A stretch of DNA of 64,000 nucleotides. Source: Algoriphagus faecimaris (GTDB lineage: Bacteria; Bacteroidota; Bacteroidia; Cytophagales; Cyclobacteriaceae). The notes under the pieces are model-generated. The model ran no database searches, was not told where the DNA came from, and worked only from the letters and a program-made list of their open reading frames with translations. Location of the stretch: positions 62,001 through 126,000 of the forward strand of contig NZ_FNAC01000009.1 in assembly GCF_900101705.1 (NCBI RefSeq). Reading direction: 5' to 3'. The position numbers and the translations under genes are program-made. Shown in pieces: positions 24,650-35,852 of the stretch. Positions within the stretch are counted from its first letter, which is position 1. Every line of letters starts with the position of its first letter.

Positions 24650-25717
24650 CTATCCCAAAATCTTCGCTGCCAGCCAGTCACCCACTTGGGAGGTTTTATA
24701 GGCAGTTCCTCCGTCAGCAATATCCTCGGTCACATAGCCCTCAGCCAAGGAAAGATTCACCACATCAGAAATCGTATCTGCCTCAGCTTTCATATCAAAA
24801 GCATAATCAAACATCATAGCTGCTGATAGTACTGTCCCGAGCGGATTGGCGATATCCTTGCCGGCAGCTTGAGGATAGGATCCGTGAATCGGCTCAAATA
24901 ACTTCACTTTGGAACCCAAGGAAGCGGATGGCATCAAGCCCATACTTCCTGAAATCACCGAAGCTTCATCAGTTAAAATATCACCAAACAAATTTTCGGT
25001 AATCAACACATCATAGGCTTTGGGCCACTGGATCAGCCGCATAGCCACGGCATCCACAAATTCGTATTCTACTTTCACATCCGGGTATTCGGAAGCCAAC
25101 TCCTGAACCGTTTCCCTCCACAACCGGGAGGTTGCCATGACGTTGGCTTTGTCCACGCAGGTCAGCAGTTTTCTCCGTTTTTGCGCCGCTTCAAACCCCA
25201 TTCTGGCCAATCGAACAATCTCTTCTTTGCTGTATACATTGGTGTCAAAAGCCTTGGTCCCTTGTTCATTACGGCCTCTAGGTTCCCCAAAATAAATCCC
25301 TCCTGTCAACTCACGAAAGAAGACAAAATCTACTCCATCCACACGATCGAGTTTCAGTGGAGACTTATGAACCAAAGAGGGAAAAGTAAAGGTCGGTCGC
25401 ACATTGGCGAAAAGACCCAATTTTTGTCTCATTCTGAGCAAACCTTGCTCAGGACGAACTTTCGCCTTCGGGTCATTGTCATATTTCGGATCTCCGATTG
25501 CACCGAAAAGGACAGCATCTGATGCCGCACAAATTTCATGGGTAGCATCTGGATACGGATCCCCGGTAGCATCGATGGCACAGGCACCAACTAGTCCTTC
25601 TTTGAAGGTAATCGTATGACCAAACTTTTGTCCTACAGCTTTCACCACTTTGACTGCCTGAGCGATAACCTCAGGACCAATGCCGTCACCCGGCAATAAC
25701 GCGATATTCATTTCCAT
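24650..25717 (-). CDS. leuB: 3-isopropylmalate dehydrogenase
   Basis: 355 residues; ATG 25717 or 25711 (MNIALLPGDGIGPEV). Oxidatively decarboxylates 3-isopropylmalate with NAD in leucine synthesis. Visible: ALLPGDGIGPE, the substrate-arginine region LLRMRQKLGLFANVRP, RELTGGIYFG, VDKANVM, the metal-binding DILTDEASVISGSMG and HGSYPQAAGKDIANP. Last gene of the ilv-leu operon; it overlaps the cimA-like gene by about 30 bp. Its final 16 codons are copied twice downstream (20954, 22150). Confidence 0.97.
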   Translation of the reverse strand: MEMNIALLPGDGIGPEVIAQAVKVVKAVGQKFGHTITFKEGLVGACAIDATGDPYPDATHEICAASDAVLFGAIGDPKYDNDPKAKVRPEQGLLRMRQKLGLFANVRPTFTFPSLVHKSPLKLDRVDGVDFVFFRELTGGIYFGEPRGRNEQGTKAFDTNVYSKEEIVRLARMGFEAAQKRRKLLTCVDKANVMATSRLWRETVQELASEYPDVKVEYEFVDAVAMRLIQWPKAYDVLITENLFGDILTDEASVISGSMGLMPSASLGSKVKLFEPIHGSYPQAAGKDIANPLGTVLSAAMMFDYAFDMKAEADTISDVVNLSLAEGYVTEDIADGGTAYKTSQVGDWLAAKILG

Positions 25718-27272
25718 AATAGGTGGATTGTTCTTTTTCTGGGTTGTAATTGATTGTCTCGATAATATTGAGCATCTTTTCTGTCGCCTTCATGGCTGCT
25801 ATGGTTTGATCGGCATCAAGGCCCTTTGTTTTAAATAGTTTCCCAAATTCCCAAGTAATGACGGTTTCTACAAAGGCATCTGTCTTTCCACCAGGGGGAA
25901 TGGAAACATGATAATCGGTCAACCTAGGCAGCTCTTTCCCGATTGATTTATAAATCTTCTTCAATGCACGCATAAATGAATCGTACTGTCCGTCTCCTGT
26001 GGCACTTGCATCAAAAAACTTCCCATGAATGTTCATTCGAAGCTGCACCGTCGGCTTCAATCCCTTCGAATGGGTCATATGGTAACCTTCAATACTGATG
26101 TTTTTGATAATCGAATTATTCTGTAGGACATCAGAAATAATATAAGGTAAATCTTCCGTCGTGACTCGCTCCTTTTTGTCCCCCAACTCGATGATTCGCT
26201 GGGTGACTTTGGTGAGTTCATCCTTTTCCAAAGAAATCCCCAATTCCTCCAAATTTTTGAGAATATTGGCTTTACCTGAGGTTTTACCAAGAGCATACTT
26301 CCGTTGACGCCCAAATCGCTCTGGCATCAGGTCGTTGAAATAAAGGTTCTTTTTATTATCCCCGTCAGCATGAATCCCGGCAGTTTGGGTAAAGACATTT
26401 TCTCCGACCACCGGTTTATTTGCGGGAATATGATGTCCGGAAAACTGCTCAACCAGCTTGGAAACACGGAAAATCTTCTGCTCTTGCACGCTGATCTCCA
26501 AGTCTGTAAAATCCTTAATAACCGCAATCACGGACTCCAAAGGAGCGTTTCCAGCACGTTCACCCAGACCATTGACCGTGGTATGAATCCCAGAAGCCCC
26601 ATGAAGAACTGCTTCCATCACATTGGCAACCGAAAGGTCGTAATCATTATGTGCATGAAAGTCAAAATGAACAGTAGGAAATTTTTCCACTAATTCATCA
26701 AAGAAGGTCCTCACCTCATTTGGAGACAAAAGCCCCAAGGTATCCGGAAGCATGATTCGCTTAATGGGCTGAATGCTGAGAAATTCAATGAGACTGAGGG
26801 TATAATCTTCGGAGTTCCGCATCCCATTGGACCAATCTTCTAGATACACATTCACCGACACTCCATTGTCCTGCGCGTAGCCAATACTCCGTCGAATATC
26901 CTCAAAATGCTGACCAGGTGTTTTTTTAAGTTGATGGGTCAGGTGATTGAGTGAGCCTTTGGTTAGCAAATTCATCACACGAGCGCCAGCCTCTACTATC
27001 CAGTTCACTGAAGCAGGAGTATCCACAAAACCCAATACCTCTACTCTATCTAAGTAACCTTTTTGAGCTGCCCATTGGGTGATTTTTTGAACCCCTTCCA
27101 ATTCTCCCTCAGACACCCTCGCCGAAGCGACTTCGATCCGGTCCACTTTGAGTTCCTCTAGAAGGAGTTTGGCGATTTGAAGCTTTTCCGAAGGCAAAAA
27201 GGAAACCCCCGAGGTCTGCTCTCCATCCCTCAGCGTGGTATCCATGATTTCTATTCTCCTATTCGCCTCCAT
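25686..27272 (-). CDS. Second isopropylmalate/citramalate synthase-type enzyme (CimA-like)
   Basis: 528 residues: HMGL-like TIM barrel ([17 protein letters not shown], metal ligands in FDFHAHNDYDLSVAN, NGLGERAGN) plus a C-terminal LeuA-type regulatory domain (KNISIEGYHMTHSKGLKPTVQLRM...GDGQYDSFMRALKK). It differs clearly from the LeuA in the same operon and resembles (R)-citramalate synthase, which makes a threonine-independent precursor of isoleucine from pyruvate and acetyl-CoA. The operon's LeuC/D and LeuB could process citramalate as well, fitting this position. Homocitrate-type specificity cannot be excluded. Confidence 0.8.
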   Translation of the reverse strand: MEANRRIEIMDTTLRDGEQTSGVSFLPSEKLQIAKLLLEELKVDRIEVASARVSEGELEGVQKITQWAAQKGYLDRVEVLGFVDTPASVNWIVEAGARVMNLLTKGSLNHLTHQLKKTPGQHFEDIRRSIGYAQDNGVSVNVYLEDWSNGMRNSEDYTLSLIEFLSIQPIKRIMLPDTLGLLSPNEVRTFFDELVEKFPTVHFDFHAHNDYDLSVANVMEAVLHGASGIHTTVNGLGERAGNAPLESVIAVIKDFTDLEISVQEQKIFRVSKLVEQFSGHHIPANKPVVGENVFTQTAGIHADGDNKKNLYFNDLMPERFGRQRKYALGKTSGKANILKNLEELGISLEKDELTKVTQRIIELGDKKERVTTEDLPYIISDVLQNNSIIKNISIEGYHMTHSKGLKPTVQLRMNIHGKFFDASATGDGQYDSFMRALKKIYKSIGKELPRLTDYHVSIPPGGKTDAFVETVITWEFGKLFKTKGLDADQTIAAMKATEKMLNIIETINYNPEKEQSTYYGNEYRVIAG

Positions 27273-27280
27273 TTTTCTTT

Positions 27281-27880
27281 TTATTTAGAAGCCACAAACG
27301 CATCGATTTCATCTGACATATTCAACAAATAGTCGATATCGTCGAACCCGTTTTGCATATTGTCCTTTTTGTACTCATTGATGTCAAAAGACTCCGAATC
27401 TCCCGTGGAAAGGAGTGTGATTTTCTGTTCGGGAAGGTTCACTTCGATTTCGACATTGGGGTTCTGCTCAATTGCCTCGAATAACTTCTCAGCGAAATCC
27501 GCAGAAACGGTCACCGGAAGTACCCCGATGTTGAGACAGTTGTTTTTAAAGATATCGGCAAAAAAGCTGGAAACCACACAGCGAAAACCGTAATCATAGA
27601 TCGCCCATACGGCATGCTCGCGACTGGAGCCTGAGCCGAAGTTTTTGCCTGCTACCAAGATTTTGCCAGAATAAGTGGGGTCGTTGAGCACAAAATCTTT
27701 TTTGGAATTGCCCTCTACGTCATATCTCCAGTCTCGGAATAGATTATCGCCAAAACCTTCTCGCTCAGTAGCTTTCAAAAAACGAGCGGGGATGATTTGA
27801 TCGGTATCCACATTCTCTGCGGGTAATGGAACTGCTGTACTTTTTAGTACTGTAAATTTATCGTAAGCCATTTTTTTCAA
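27281..27880 (-). CDS. leuD: 3-isopropylmalate dehydratase small subunit
   Basis: 199 residues, start at 27880 (MKKMAYDKF) or 27871. Swivelling domain of the aconitase family: NVDTDQIIPARFLK, GKNFGSGSSREHAVWAI. Works with LeuC to isomerise 2- to 3-isopropylmalate. Lies 52 bp after leuC and 8 bp before the cimA-like gene. Confidence 0.96.
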   Translation of the reverse strand: MKKMAYDKFTVLKSTAVPLPAENVDTDQIIPARFLKATEREGFGDNLFRDWRYDVEGNSKKDFVLNDPTYSGKILVAGKNFGSGSSREHAVWAIYDYGFRCVVSSFFADIFKNNCLNIGVLPVTVSADFAEKLFEAIEQNPNVEIEVNLPEQKITLLSTGDSESFDINEYKKDNMQNGFDDIDYLLNMSDEIDAFVASK

Positions 27881-27932
27881 ATTGAAAGATTAGAAGAACT
27901 TGTCCGCCTTGACGGATTGGAAGATTGAAAAA

Positions 27933-29339
27933 TTAATTTTCAAACACTTCTCGCGGGTCAGTGATTCTGCCTGTGACCGCAACTGCTGCCACGGTCAGAG
28001 GCGAGGCAAGCATCGTTCTAGCACCTGGGCCTTGACGGCCTTCGAAATTTCGATTGGAGGTCGAAACGGCATATTTTCCAGCAGGAATTTTATCATCATT
28101 CATCGCCAGACAAGCCGAACAACCCGGCTGTCGAAGTTCGAAACCCGCTTCTTCCAGAATTTTCACCAAGCCTTCTTCATGCGCCATTTTTTCCACTTCT
28201 CTGGATCCTGGTACTATCCAAGCAGTAATATTATCAGCTTTCTTTCGCCCTTTGACAAACTGAGCAACGGAACGGATATCTTCAATTCGGCCATTGGTAC
28301 AAGAGCCAACAAAGACATAGTCAACCAGTTTCCCTTTGACTGCCTCTCCCGGCTGAAACCCCATGTAATCCAGCGACTTGAGGTAAGATTTTTTATTAGA
28401 CCCCTCCATTCCTTCAGTAGTTGGAATTGATCCTAGGACTTTGATACCCATCCCAGGGTTAGTACCATAAGTGATCATGGGCTCAATATCTGCTGCATCG
28501 TAGGCATATTCCTTGTCAAAAACTGCCCCTTCATCCGTTTGAAGTGAATTCCAGTAGGCAACCGCACGATCCCAATCCTCTCCTTTTGGGGAATAGCGTT
28601 TTCCCTTCAGGTAATTATAAGTAGTTTCGTCTGGAGCGATCAGGCCTCCACGAGCACCCATTTCGATGGACATGTTGCAAATTGTCATCCGAGCCTCCAT
28701 AGATAGGTTTCTAATAGCCGAACCAGCATATTCCACAAAATAGCCAGTTGCTCCAGCGGCTGAAATTTTTGAAATGATGTATAGAATAATATCCTTTGAA
28801 GTGACTCCGTCACCCAATTCTCCATCTACGGAAATCCGCATTCTCTTGGGCTTGGACTGCATAATGCACTGGGTGGCCAAAACCATTTCGACTTCGGAAG
28901 TACCAATCCCAAAAGCAATCGCTCCAAACGCACCGTGGGTAGATGTATGCGAGTCACCACAGACAATGGTCATCCCAGGTTGGGTGACCCCAAGCTCCGG
29001 CCCAATCACATGGACGATGCCATGATGTGCCGTGCCCAAATCGTGGAGTTCGATCCCGTATTTTTTACAATTCTCCCGGAGTCGCTCAACTTGCATTCGG
29101 GAAAGCTTGTCTTTAATGGTTTGATCCTGTGCCACGGTAGGAACATTATGATCCGGAGTGGCAATGGTTCGTTCTGGATATTTGACGCCAATGCCTCTTT
29201 TCTCCAGATTTAAGAATGCGACCGGAGAGGTAACTTCATGAATAAAATGCTTATCGATGAAGAACACGTCCGGACCCTGAGGGACCGATTTGACGACATG
29301 CGCATCCCAAACTTTATCAAATAATGTTTTCTTTTCCAT
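27933..29339 (-). CDS. leuC: 3-isopropylmalate dehydratase large subunit
   Basis: 468 residues. Aconitase-type [4Fe-4S] enzyme: cluster cysteines in [11 protein letters not shown] and [11 protein letters not shown], with [26 protein letters not shown] and [18 protein letters not shown]. Starts 5 bp after leuA's stop and forms the heterodimer with the LeuD encoded next. Confidence 0.97.
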   Translation of the reverse strand: MEKKTLFDKVWDAHVVKSVPQGPDVFFIDKHFIHEVTSPVAFLNLEKRGIGVKYPERTIATPDHNVPTVAQDQTIKDKLSRMQVERLRENCKKYGIELHDLGTAHHGIVHVIGPELGVTQPGMTIVCGDSHTSTHGAFGAIAFGIGTSEVEMVLATQCIMQSKPKRMRISVDGELGDGVTSKDIILYIISKISAAGATGYFVEYAGSAIRNLSMEARMTICNMSIEMGARGGLIAPDETTYNYLKGKRYSPKGEDWDRAVAYWNSLQTDEGAVFDKEYAYDAADIEPMITYGTNPGMGIKVLGSIPTTEGMEGSNKKSYLKSLDYMGFQPGEAVKGKLVDYVFVGSCTNGRIEDIRSVAQFVKGRKKADNITAWIVPGSREVEKMAHEEGLVKILEEAGFELRQPGCSACLAMNDDKIPAGKYAVSTSNRNFEGRQGPGARTMLASPLTVAAVAVTGRITDPREVFEN

Positions 29340-29344
29340 AGTAA

Positions 29345-30853
29345 TTAAGCAGTCGCGTATTCCTTGACCGGTATTTTGTTTAATGCATCTACGAATGCAA
29401 ATGCTGATGCCAAAACGATGTCCTCATGAGAGGCAAAGCCATAGTAAGGTTTGTCAGATTTAATAACGCGCATATGAACCTTTGCTACGTCATTGGATCC
29501 GTGCGTCATGGCCTGTATCAGAAATTCCTCCAAATCTACCTGAGGCTGAACCAGCGTTTCGATTGCCTTCAACACCGCATCTACAGGCCCTACTCCCGAT
29601 TGAGTGGCTTCGAAACTTTCATTCCCGATTTTAAGCTGAACCGTCGCACTGATTTCTCCATTGGATGAATATGTCACTTTTTCCAGTTCAATAAAATTCG
29701 ACTCATCCAAGTACTTACCCACCAATTCTAAAAGGTCCTTTCGACCGATATCACGCTTAGAATCTGCCAAAAGCAAAAACTCCTCATACACTTTGCGAAG
29801 CTCCTCTCCCTCCAGCTCTACCCCTAAGGCATCCAAGTGATGTTTCAGGGCAGCTCTTCCGGACCTAGCGGTCAAAACGATGGAAGATTCCTCCACTCCC
29901 ACTTCTTTGGGATCGATGATCTCATAGTTTTCTCTATGCTTGAGTACTCCATCCTGATGGATTCCAGAGGAATGCGCAAAAGCATTTCTACCTACAATTG
30001 CCTTGTTGGGTTGCACCGGCATATTCATCAGTTTGGATACCAAACGGCTTGTTTTGTAGATTTTTGGGGTATCAATCGAAGTATGAACAGGGATAGATTT
30101 ATGGCATTTGATCGCCATGACCACTTCCTCCATGGAGGTATTTCCTGCACGTTCACCGATGCCATTGATAGTCACCTCCACCTGCCGGGCTCCATGCTGT
30201 ACACCGGATACGGTATTGGCTGTCGCCATCCCCAAATCATTGTGACAATGAGTAGCGATGATTGCCTTGTCGATGTTGGGTACCCGGTTTTTTAAATCAG
30301 CGATGATCCCGCCATACTGTTCAGGAAGACAATAGCCTGTCGTATCAGGAATATTCACCACCGTCGCGCCGGCTTTGATGACTTCTTCGATGATTTTGCA
30401 CAAGAAATCAGGTTCCGAGCGACCGGCATCTTCAGCATAAAACTCCACATCCTCCACAAACTGCTTGGCAAATTTGACTGCAGCTACTCCCCTGCGGATA
30501 ATTTCCTCAGGAGTAGAGCGAAGCTTGAATTGTATATGATAAGGAGAAACCCCAATACCGGTATGAATACGTCCTTTTTTTGCAAATTTAAGTGCTTGGG
30601 CTGCTACTTCGATATCTTTCTCCACTGCCCGGGAAAGTGCACAGATAATCGGATTGGAAACTGCCTTCGAAATCTCTACCACCGAATTGAAATCACCAGG
30701 ACTAGAGATCGGAAATCCGGCCTCGATGATATCTACACCCAGGTCTTCCAGGGCTTTGGCTACTATGATTTTTTCTTGGGTGTTCAGTTGACATCCCGGT
30801 ACCTGCTCTCCATCTCGGAGTGTCGTATCAAATATCCACAGCTTGTCACTCAT
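29345..30853 (-). CDS. leuA: 2-isopropylmalate synthase
   Basis: 502 residues. Condenses 2-oxoisovalerate and acetyl-CoA, the first leucine-specific step. Catalytic barrel starts [16 protein letters not shown], metal site in [13 protein letters not shown] and NGIGERAGN, then [15 protein letters not shown]; a C-terminal LeuA dimer domain (from about 370) usually binds leucine for feedback inhibition. Confidence 0.96.
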   Translation of the reverse strand: MSDKLWIFDTTLRDGEQVPGCQLNTQEKIIVAKALEDLGVDIIEAGFPISSPGDFNSVVEISKAVSNPIICALSRAVEKDIEVAAQALKFAKKGRIHTGIGVSPYHIQFKLRSTPEEIIRRGVAAVKFAKQFVEDVEFYAEDAGRSEPDFLCKIIEEVIKAGATVVNIPDTTGYCLPEQYGGIIADLKNRVPNIDKAIIATHCHNDLGMATANTVSGVQHGARQVEVTINGIGERAGNTSMEEVVMAIKCHKSIPVHTSIDTPKIYKTSRLVSKLMNMPVQPNKAIVGRNAFAHSSGIHQDGVLKHRENYEIIDPKEVGVEESSIVLTARSGRAALKHHLDALGVELEGEELRKVYEEFLLLADSKRDIGRKDLLELVGKYLDESNFIELEKVTYSSNGEISATVQLKIGNESFEATQSGVGPVDAVLKAIETLVQPQVDLEEFLIQAMTHGSNDVAKVHMRVIKSDKPYYGFASHEDIVLASAFAFVDALNKIPVKEYATA

Positions 30854-30874
30854 CTTATTTGGGGTTTTGGGTTA

Positions 30875-31918
30875 TTAGTTATTTTCTGGTCTCAACTGAC
30901 GGACGACGGCACCAGCCTGCCACATCTCAGAGTCTCGCAGCTCTTTCAATTCAGCTTCAAGTTTCACTCTATAATCTGACTTCGAATTGGAATCAATTGA
31001 TTTTTGAGCTTCTTTACCTGTTTTGACAGATTCATATAGCTCCTCAAAAACAGGTTTAGTTGCGTCACGGAAAGGCTTCCACCAGTCCAAGGCACCACGT
31101 TGTGCTGTAGTCGAGCAGTTGGCGTACATCCAGTCCATCCCATTTTCAGCCACCAAAGGCATCAAGGATTGGGTCAATTCTTCCACTGTCTCGTTAAATG
31201 CCTCAGATGGAGTATGTCCATTAGCTCTCAGAACTTCATATTGCGCAGCAAAAATCCCTTGAATTGCACCCATTAGGGTACCTCTTTCTCCAGTCAAATC
31301 AGAGGTAACTTCTCGGTAAAAATCAGTTTCGAAAAGATATCCCGATCCTACTCCGATCCCTAAAGCCACTACTCGGTCTTTGGCTTTGCCAGTGGCATCT
31401 TGATAGATGGCATAGGAAGAATTCAATCCTCTACCTTCGACAAACATTCTTCTCAAGGAAGTTCCTGAGCCTTTTGGGGCGACTAAAATCACATCCACAT
31501 CAGCAGGAGGCACGATTCCGGTTTTATCCTTGTAAGTTACCCCGAAACCATGAGAGAAATAAAGAGCTTTGCCAGGAGTAAGATGCTTTTTGACCGTTGG
31601 CCAAAGTGCAATCTGACCTGCATCAGAAAGCAAAAACTGTAGGATAGTTCCACGCTCGCAGGCTTCTTCCAATTCAAACAAAGTCTCTCCCGGTACCCAG
31701 CCGTCCGCGATAGCTTTGTCCCAAGTCTTGGATCCTTTTCGCTGACCGACGATGACATTAAAGCCATTGTCTTTCAGGTTTAAAGCTTGTCCCGGTCCTT
31801 GAACGCCATAGCCCAGTACCGCAATAACTTCATCTTTCAATACTTCTTTGGCTTTCTCTAGGGGAAATTCCTCCCGGGTTACCACATTTTCTTCAACGTT
31901 GCCGAATTTTAATTTCAT
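30875..31918 (-). CDS. ilvC: Ketol-acid reductoisomerase
   Basis: 347 residues, class I KARI. Rossmann domain with GYGVQGPGQALNLKDNG and QRKGSKTW (NADPH loop), catalytic-domain acidic residues in SDLTGERGTLMGAIQGIF and NETVEELTQ, ending in VVRQLRPENN. Converts acetolactate or acetohydroxybutyrate for Val/Leu/Ile synthesis. Between ilvN and leuA in the operon. Confidence 0.95.
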   Translation of the reverse strand: MKLKFGNVEENVVTREEFPLEKAKEVLKDEVIAVLGYGVQGPGQALNLKDNGFNVIVGQRKGSKTWDKAIADGWVPGETLFELEEACERGTILQFLLSDAGQIALWPTVKKHLTPGKALYFSHGFGVTYKDKTGIVPPADVDVILVAPKGSGTSLRRMFVEGRGLNSSYAIYQDATGKAKDRVVALGIGVGSGYLFETDFYREVTSDLTGERGTLMGAIQGIFAAQYEVLRANGHTPSEAFNETVEELTQSLMPLVAENGMDWMYANCSTTAQRGALDWWKPFRDATKPVFEELYESVKTGKEAQKSIDSNSKSDYRVKLEAELKELRDSEMWQAGAVVRQLRPENN

Positions 31919-31959
31919 GATTTTCGGATTAATAGATTTATGAGTTTGATTTTTAGATT

Positions 31960-32460
31960 TTATTTCAAAAGCGAATCGATCGTAAGCATCCTTTTGGCCA
32001 CTGCCACACGTCCAGATCGAGCAAATTCTAGTAGGCCGTAACCCTTAAGAATTTCCAGTAATTCCTGAGTCTGCTCTTTGTGTCCTGTGAGCTCAAGTAC
32101 CACAAAATCCGGCTCTGCTGAAATCACTTTTGCATTATGCTGCCGGATGATTTTTTCCAAACCGGCTTCAAGTCTTGCGACCGGTATTTTATATAATGCT
32201 AGCTCCTGATACACCACGGCATCATCCTCATGGTAAAAGGCCTTGATTACATCGATGATTTTCTCGATTTGATTGACCAGCTGAATTACCATATCCTCAG
32301 TTGCGGTGACTTCTATGGTAACTCGATGTATGCCTTCTAGCCTACTTTCTGAAGCTGTCAATGCATCAATATTGATCCCCCGACGAGTAAATATGATCGT
32401 GATCCTATTCAGGATTCCAATGAAATTTTCAGTGATTACGAAAATGGTATAGCGTTTCAT
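31960..32460 (-). CDS. ilvN: Acetolactate synthase regulatory (small) subunit
   Basis: 166 residues with an N-terminal ACT domain (YTIFVITENFIGILNRITIIFTRRGINIDALTASES) and a C-terminal ALS small-subunit domain. ACT sites normally bind valine and confer feedback inhibition on the catalytic subunit. Starts 12 bp after the ilvB stop. Named ilvN/ilvH in different species. Confidence 0.93.
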   Translation of the reverse strand: MKRYTIFVITENFIGILNRITIIFTRRGINIDALTASESRLEGIHRVTIEVTATEDMVIQLVNQIEKIIDVIKAFYHEDDAVVYQELALYKIPVARLEAGLEKIIRQHNAKVISAEPDFVVLELTGHKEQTQELLEILKGYGLLEFARSGRVAVAKRMLTIDSLLK

Positions 32461-32472
32461 AGGTGGTTTTTT

Positions 32473-34167
32473 TTAAGAGAGCCGTACTTCTTCAACCGAG
32501 CACCCGGTAGCAATCATAGGAAATACATTGTCTTCTTTTTCTACGACCACTTCCAAAAAGAAAGGTCCATCGTGAATCAGCATATCTTCAATCGCCTCTG
32601 TTAGGCCTGATCTTTCGGTTACTTTCTGAGATCTTATGTTGTAGGCCTCTGCGATTTTGATAAAGTCGGGATTATCTAGTTCGGTGAAAGAATAGCGTCT
32701 GTCAAAAAACATCTGCTGCCACTGTCTTACCATTCCTAGAAAATTATTATTTAATAACACAATCTTCACTGGAGCTTTGGTCTGCATAATGGTGCCAAAT
32801 TCCTGAATGGTCATTTGAATGCCTCCATCGCCGACGACACAAATCACTTGTCTTGAGTAATCGTAAAGTTGAGCGCCTAAAGCAGCCGGCAAAGCAAATC
32901 CCATTGTACCAAGACCACCGGAAGTAACCTGGGTTCTGGTTTTTTTGTAGTTGAAATACCTCCAAGCAATCATCTGATGCTGACCTACATCGGTGACAAG
33001 CACTGCATCATCTGCTTTGTATTGATTGATTTGATTGATGACTTCACCCATAGTCAATCCTAATTTTGTTGGGGTAATGTCATGCTGCATGACCGCCTCT
33101 TTCTCCATTTGCTCGAGTTCCCTGAACTTACCCATCCACTCCGTATGAGATTTTGGATCGATCGCCTCGGTCAGCATGCTGAGACTTTCTTTGCAGTCTC
33201 CATGTATGGCTACATTCGCTTTGACATTTTTATTGATCTCGGCGGCATCAAGCTCTAGGTGAATGACTTTCGCCTGTTTTGCGTAACGCTTCAGATCTCC
33301 GGTAACTCGATCATCAAAACGCATTCCCACCGCGATCAAAACATCGCATTGATTAGTCAACAGGTTCGGCGCATAATTCCCATGCATACCGAGTTTCCCC
33401 ACGTAATTTGGATGATCTTCTGAAAGCGCACCTGAACCTAGAAGTGTACAAGCAGCGGGTATTCCTGATTTGTCTAAAAAGAATTTGAGCTCTGCTTCAG
33501 CTTTCCCCAAGACCACTCCTTGACCAAAAAGCACATAGGGGCGCTCGGCTTCATTGATGAGTTTTGCGGCTTGGGAAATCACAGATTGATCGATGATATG
33601 ATGAGTTTTATAAGACCTAAAACCCATGCAAGGGACATAATTGAACTCACCAAAATCCACTTGGGCATTTTTGGTAATATCAATCAATACTGGTCCTGGT
33701 CTTCCGGACCTCGCGATGTAGAACCCTTTTGCAATTGCAGGCGCAATTTCTTCTACACTTCTAACCTGAATGTTCCATTTGGTGCCTGGCATGGAGATAC
33801 CTACTACATCTGTCTCTTGAAATGCATCCGTTCCAAGCAAATGAGCAGCAACCTGCCCCGTGATGCAAACCAAAGGTGTACTGTCGATCTGGGAATCTGC
33901 CAATCCAGTAATCAAGTTAGTCGCTCCCGGGCCTGAGGTGGCCAAGCAAACTCCAACTTTGCCCGAGACTCTTGCATATCCCTGGGCAGCATGAATAGCT
34001 CCCTGCTCATGTCGGGTGAGGACATGCTTGATCTGCTCGTGGTAATCATACAAGGCATCATATACCGGCATGATCGCACCTCCGGGATATCCAAAAATAA
34101 TCTCCGCCTGCTCAGCAATTAGCGAGCGAACTACAATATCGGCTCCTCTGATCATTGAATCCTTCAT
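32473..34167 (-). CDS. ilvB: Acetolactate synthase catalytic (large) subunit
   Basis: 564 residues, ThDP enzyme. Start MKDSMIRGADIVVRSL; FGYPGGAIMPVYDAL and the catalytic glutamate in TRHEQGAIHAAQGYARVSGKVGVCLATSGPGATN; ThDP/Mg site VVGDGGIQMTIQEFGTIMQTKAPVKIVLLNNN. Joins two pyruvates, or pyruvate and 2-oxobutyrate. It is 5 bp from ilvD and 12 bp from ilvN. Confidence 0.97.
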   Translation of the reverse strand: MKDSMIRGADIVVRSLIAEQAEIIFGYPGGAIMPVYDALYDYHEQIKHVLTRHEQGAIHAAQGYARVSGKVGVCLATSGPGATNLITGLADSQIDSTPLVCITGQVAAHLLGTDAFQETDVVGISMPGTKWNIQVRSVEEIAPAIAKGFYIARSGRPGPVLIDITKNAQVDFGEFNYVPCMGFRSYKTHHIIDQSVISQAAKLINEAERPYVLFGQGVVLGKAEAELKFFLDKSGIPAACTLLGSGALSEDHPNYVGKLGMHGNYAPNLLTNQCDVLIAVGMRFDDRVTGDLKRYAKQAKVIHLELDAAEINKNVKANVAIHGDCKESLSMLTEAIDPKSHTEWMGKFRELEQMEKEAVMQHDITPTKLGLTMGEVINQINQYKADDAVLVTDVGQHQMIAWRYFNYKKTRTQVTSGGLGTMGFALPAALGAQLYDYSRQVICVVGDGGIQMTIQEFGTIMQTKAPVKIVLLNNNFLGMVRQWQQMFFDRRYSFTELDNPDFIKIAEAYNIRSQKVTERSGLTEAIEDMLIHDGPFFLEVVVEKEDNVFPMIATGCSVEEVRLS

Positions 34168-34172
34168 AGCTT

Positions 34173-35852
34173 TTAAAATTTATCGGTCACACAACCTTCA
34201 GATGCGGTGGAAACTAACTGATTGTATTTTTTTAAAGTCCCTTGGAGACCCTTGATTACTTTTGGAGTCCATGATTTTTTGCGCTTGGCAAACTCCTCTT
34301 CACTGACTTTCACAGACAGGGATTGGGCATTGGTATCGATCGTAATCTCATCGCCGTCTTGGATCAAGCCAATCGGACCTCCATTCCATGCCTCCGGGGT
34401 CACGTGCCCGACCACAAAGCCATGCGTTCCTCCCGAAAAGCGTCCATCCGTAATGAGCGCTACATCAGCTCCCAGACCAGCTCCGATGATCATAGAGGTT
34501 GGTTTCAGCATTTCTGGCATCCCCGGAGCACCTTTTGGCCCTACATTGCGAATGACGACGACATCCCCTGCCTTGACGACATGGTCTCGGATCGCATCAT
34601 TTGCTTCTTTTTCCGAATCAAATACTTTGGCAGGTCCGGTAAATAATCGACCTTCCTTTCCGGTAATTTTTGCCACAGCGCCTTCTGGAGCTAGGTTTCC
34701 ATTAAGAATACACAAATGCCCCGTTTCCTTTATCGGTGATTCGACGGGATGAATTACATTGACTTTAGAAGGAACTATCGGTGTAACATTTTCAAGGTTC
34801 TCTGCTAAAGTCTTGCCTGTCACAGTCATACAATCTCCGTGTAGAAATCCTTTTTCCATAAAATACTTCATGAAAGCAGGCAAACCACCCTGCTCATGCA
34901 GATCCTCCATAAGGTATTTACCGGAGGGCTTGAAATCTCCAATCATTGGAGTTTTGGCATTCAATGCCTTAAAGTCTTCCAAGGTAAAATCAACACCTGC
35001 TGTACGCGCAATGGCAAGAATATGCAACACCGCATTAGTACTACCGCCTAATGCTATGGCGACGCGCACCGCATTTTCAATACTTTTTCTGGTGATGATG
35101 TCACTTGGCTTGATGTCCTTTTCCAAAAGAATTTTGATGTACTCGTTGACATCTTTGCATTCCTGGATTTTTTCGGGCGAGTTCGCCGGGTTGGAGGCAG
35201 AGTAGGGAACAGACATCCCCATGGCTTCAATTGCCGAGGACATGGTATTCGCCGTATACATACCACCACAAGCTCCCGCACCAGGGCAGGCATTTCGGAT
35301 CACTCCATCATAATCCTCCTCAGAAATAGTCCCTTGGATCTTTTTCCCAAAGGCCTCAAATGCAGATACGATATTTAGCTTTTCGCCTTTGTAATTGCCC
35401 GAGGCAATCGTACCGCCATAAACCATAATCGAAGGTCGGTCGATGCGAAGCATCCCCATGACCGCCCCGGGCATATTTTTATCGCATCCGGCTACCGCCA
35501 CACATGCGTCAAATGAATGTCCTAGAATGAATGACTCAATCGAGTCCGCAATAATCTCCCGAGAAACCAAAGAATACCGCATTCCTAAGGTCCCCATCGA
35601 GGTCCCATCAGAAATCCCTATCGTATTAAATACCAAACCTGTGAGTTCCTGATCTTGAGATGATTCTTTGATCAGTGCAGCAAAGTCATTCAGATGCATA
35701 TTGCAGGGATTACTCTCATAGCCACAACTTGCTATCCCGACAAAAGGCTGCTTCATTTTCTTATCACTCAATCCTGTGGCATATAGCATGGCCTTTCCAG
35801 CAGGATGCTCAGGGTTATCGGATATTTCCCAGCTGTATTTCTTTAGATTCAT
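34173..35852 (-). CDS. ilvD: Dihydroxy-acid dehydratase
   Basis: About 559 residues from ATG 35852 ([20 protein letters not shown]). An upstream in-frame GTG at 35894 is rejected because that stretch is the terminator hairpin. Fe-S cysteines: [46 protein letters not shown]-terminal [20 protein letters not shown]. Last common step of valine, isoleucine and leucine precursor synthesis. First structural gene of the operon, directly preceded by an attenuator. Confidence 0.96.
   Translation of the reverse strand: MNLKKYSWEISDNPEHPAGKAMLYATGLSDKKMKQPFVGIASCGYESNPCNMHLNDFAALIKESSQDQELTGLVFNTIGISDGTSMGTLGMRYSLVSREIIADSIESFILGHSFDACVAVAGCDKNMPGAVMGMLRIDRPSIMVYGGTIASGNYKGEKLNIVSAFEAFGKKIQGTISEEDYDGVIRNACPGAGACGGMYTANTMSSAIEAMGMSVPYSASNPANSPEKIQECKDVNEYIKILLEKDIKPSDIITRKSIENAVRVAIALGGSTNAVLHILAIARTAGVDFTLEDFKALNAKTPMIGDFKPSGKYLMEDLHEQGGLPAFMKYFMEKGFLHGDCMTVTGKTLAENLENVTPIVPSKVNVIHPVESPIKETGHLCILNGNLAPEGAVAKITGKEGRLFTGPAKVFDSEKEANDAIRDHVVKAGDVVVIRNVGPKGAPGMPEMLKPTSMIIGAGLGADVALITDGRFSGGTHGFVVGHVTPEAWNGGPIGLIQDGDEITIDTNAQSLSVKVSEEEFAKRKKSWTPKVIKGLQGTLKKYNQLVSTASEGCVTDKF

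Noticed and set aside
18005-24697. Classical integrative element inserted at leuB with att sites
   Set aside because: No integrase, excisionase or transfer gene is present; the leuB-tail repeats are better described as duplication or recombination scars unless comparative data show otherwise.
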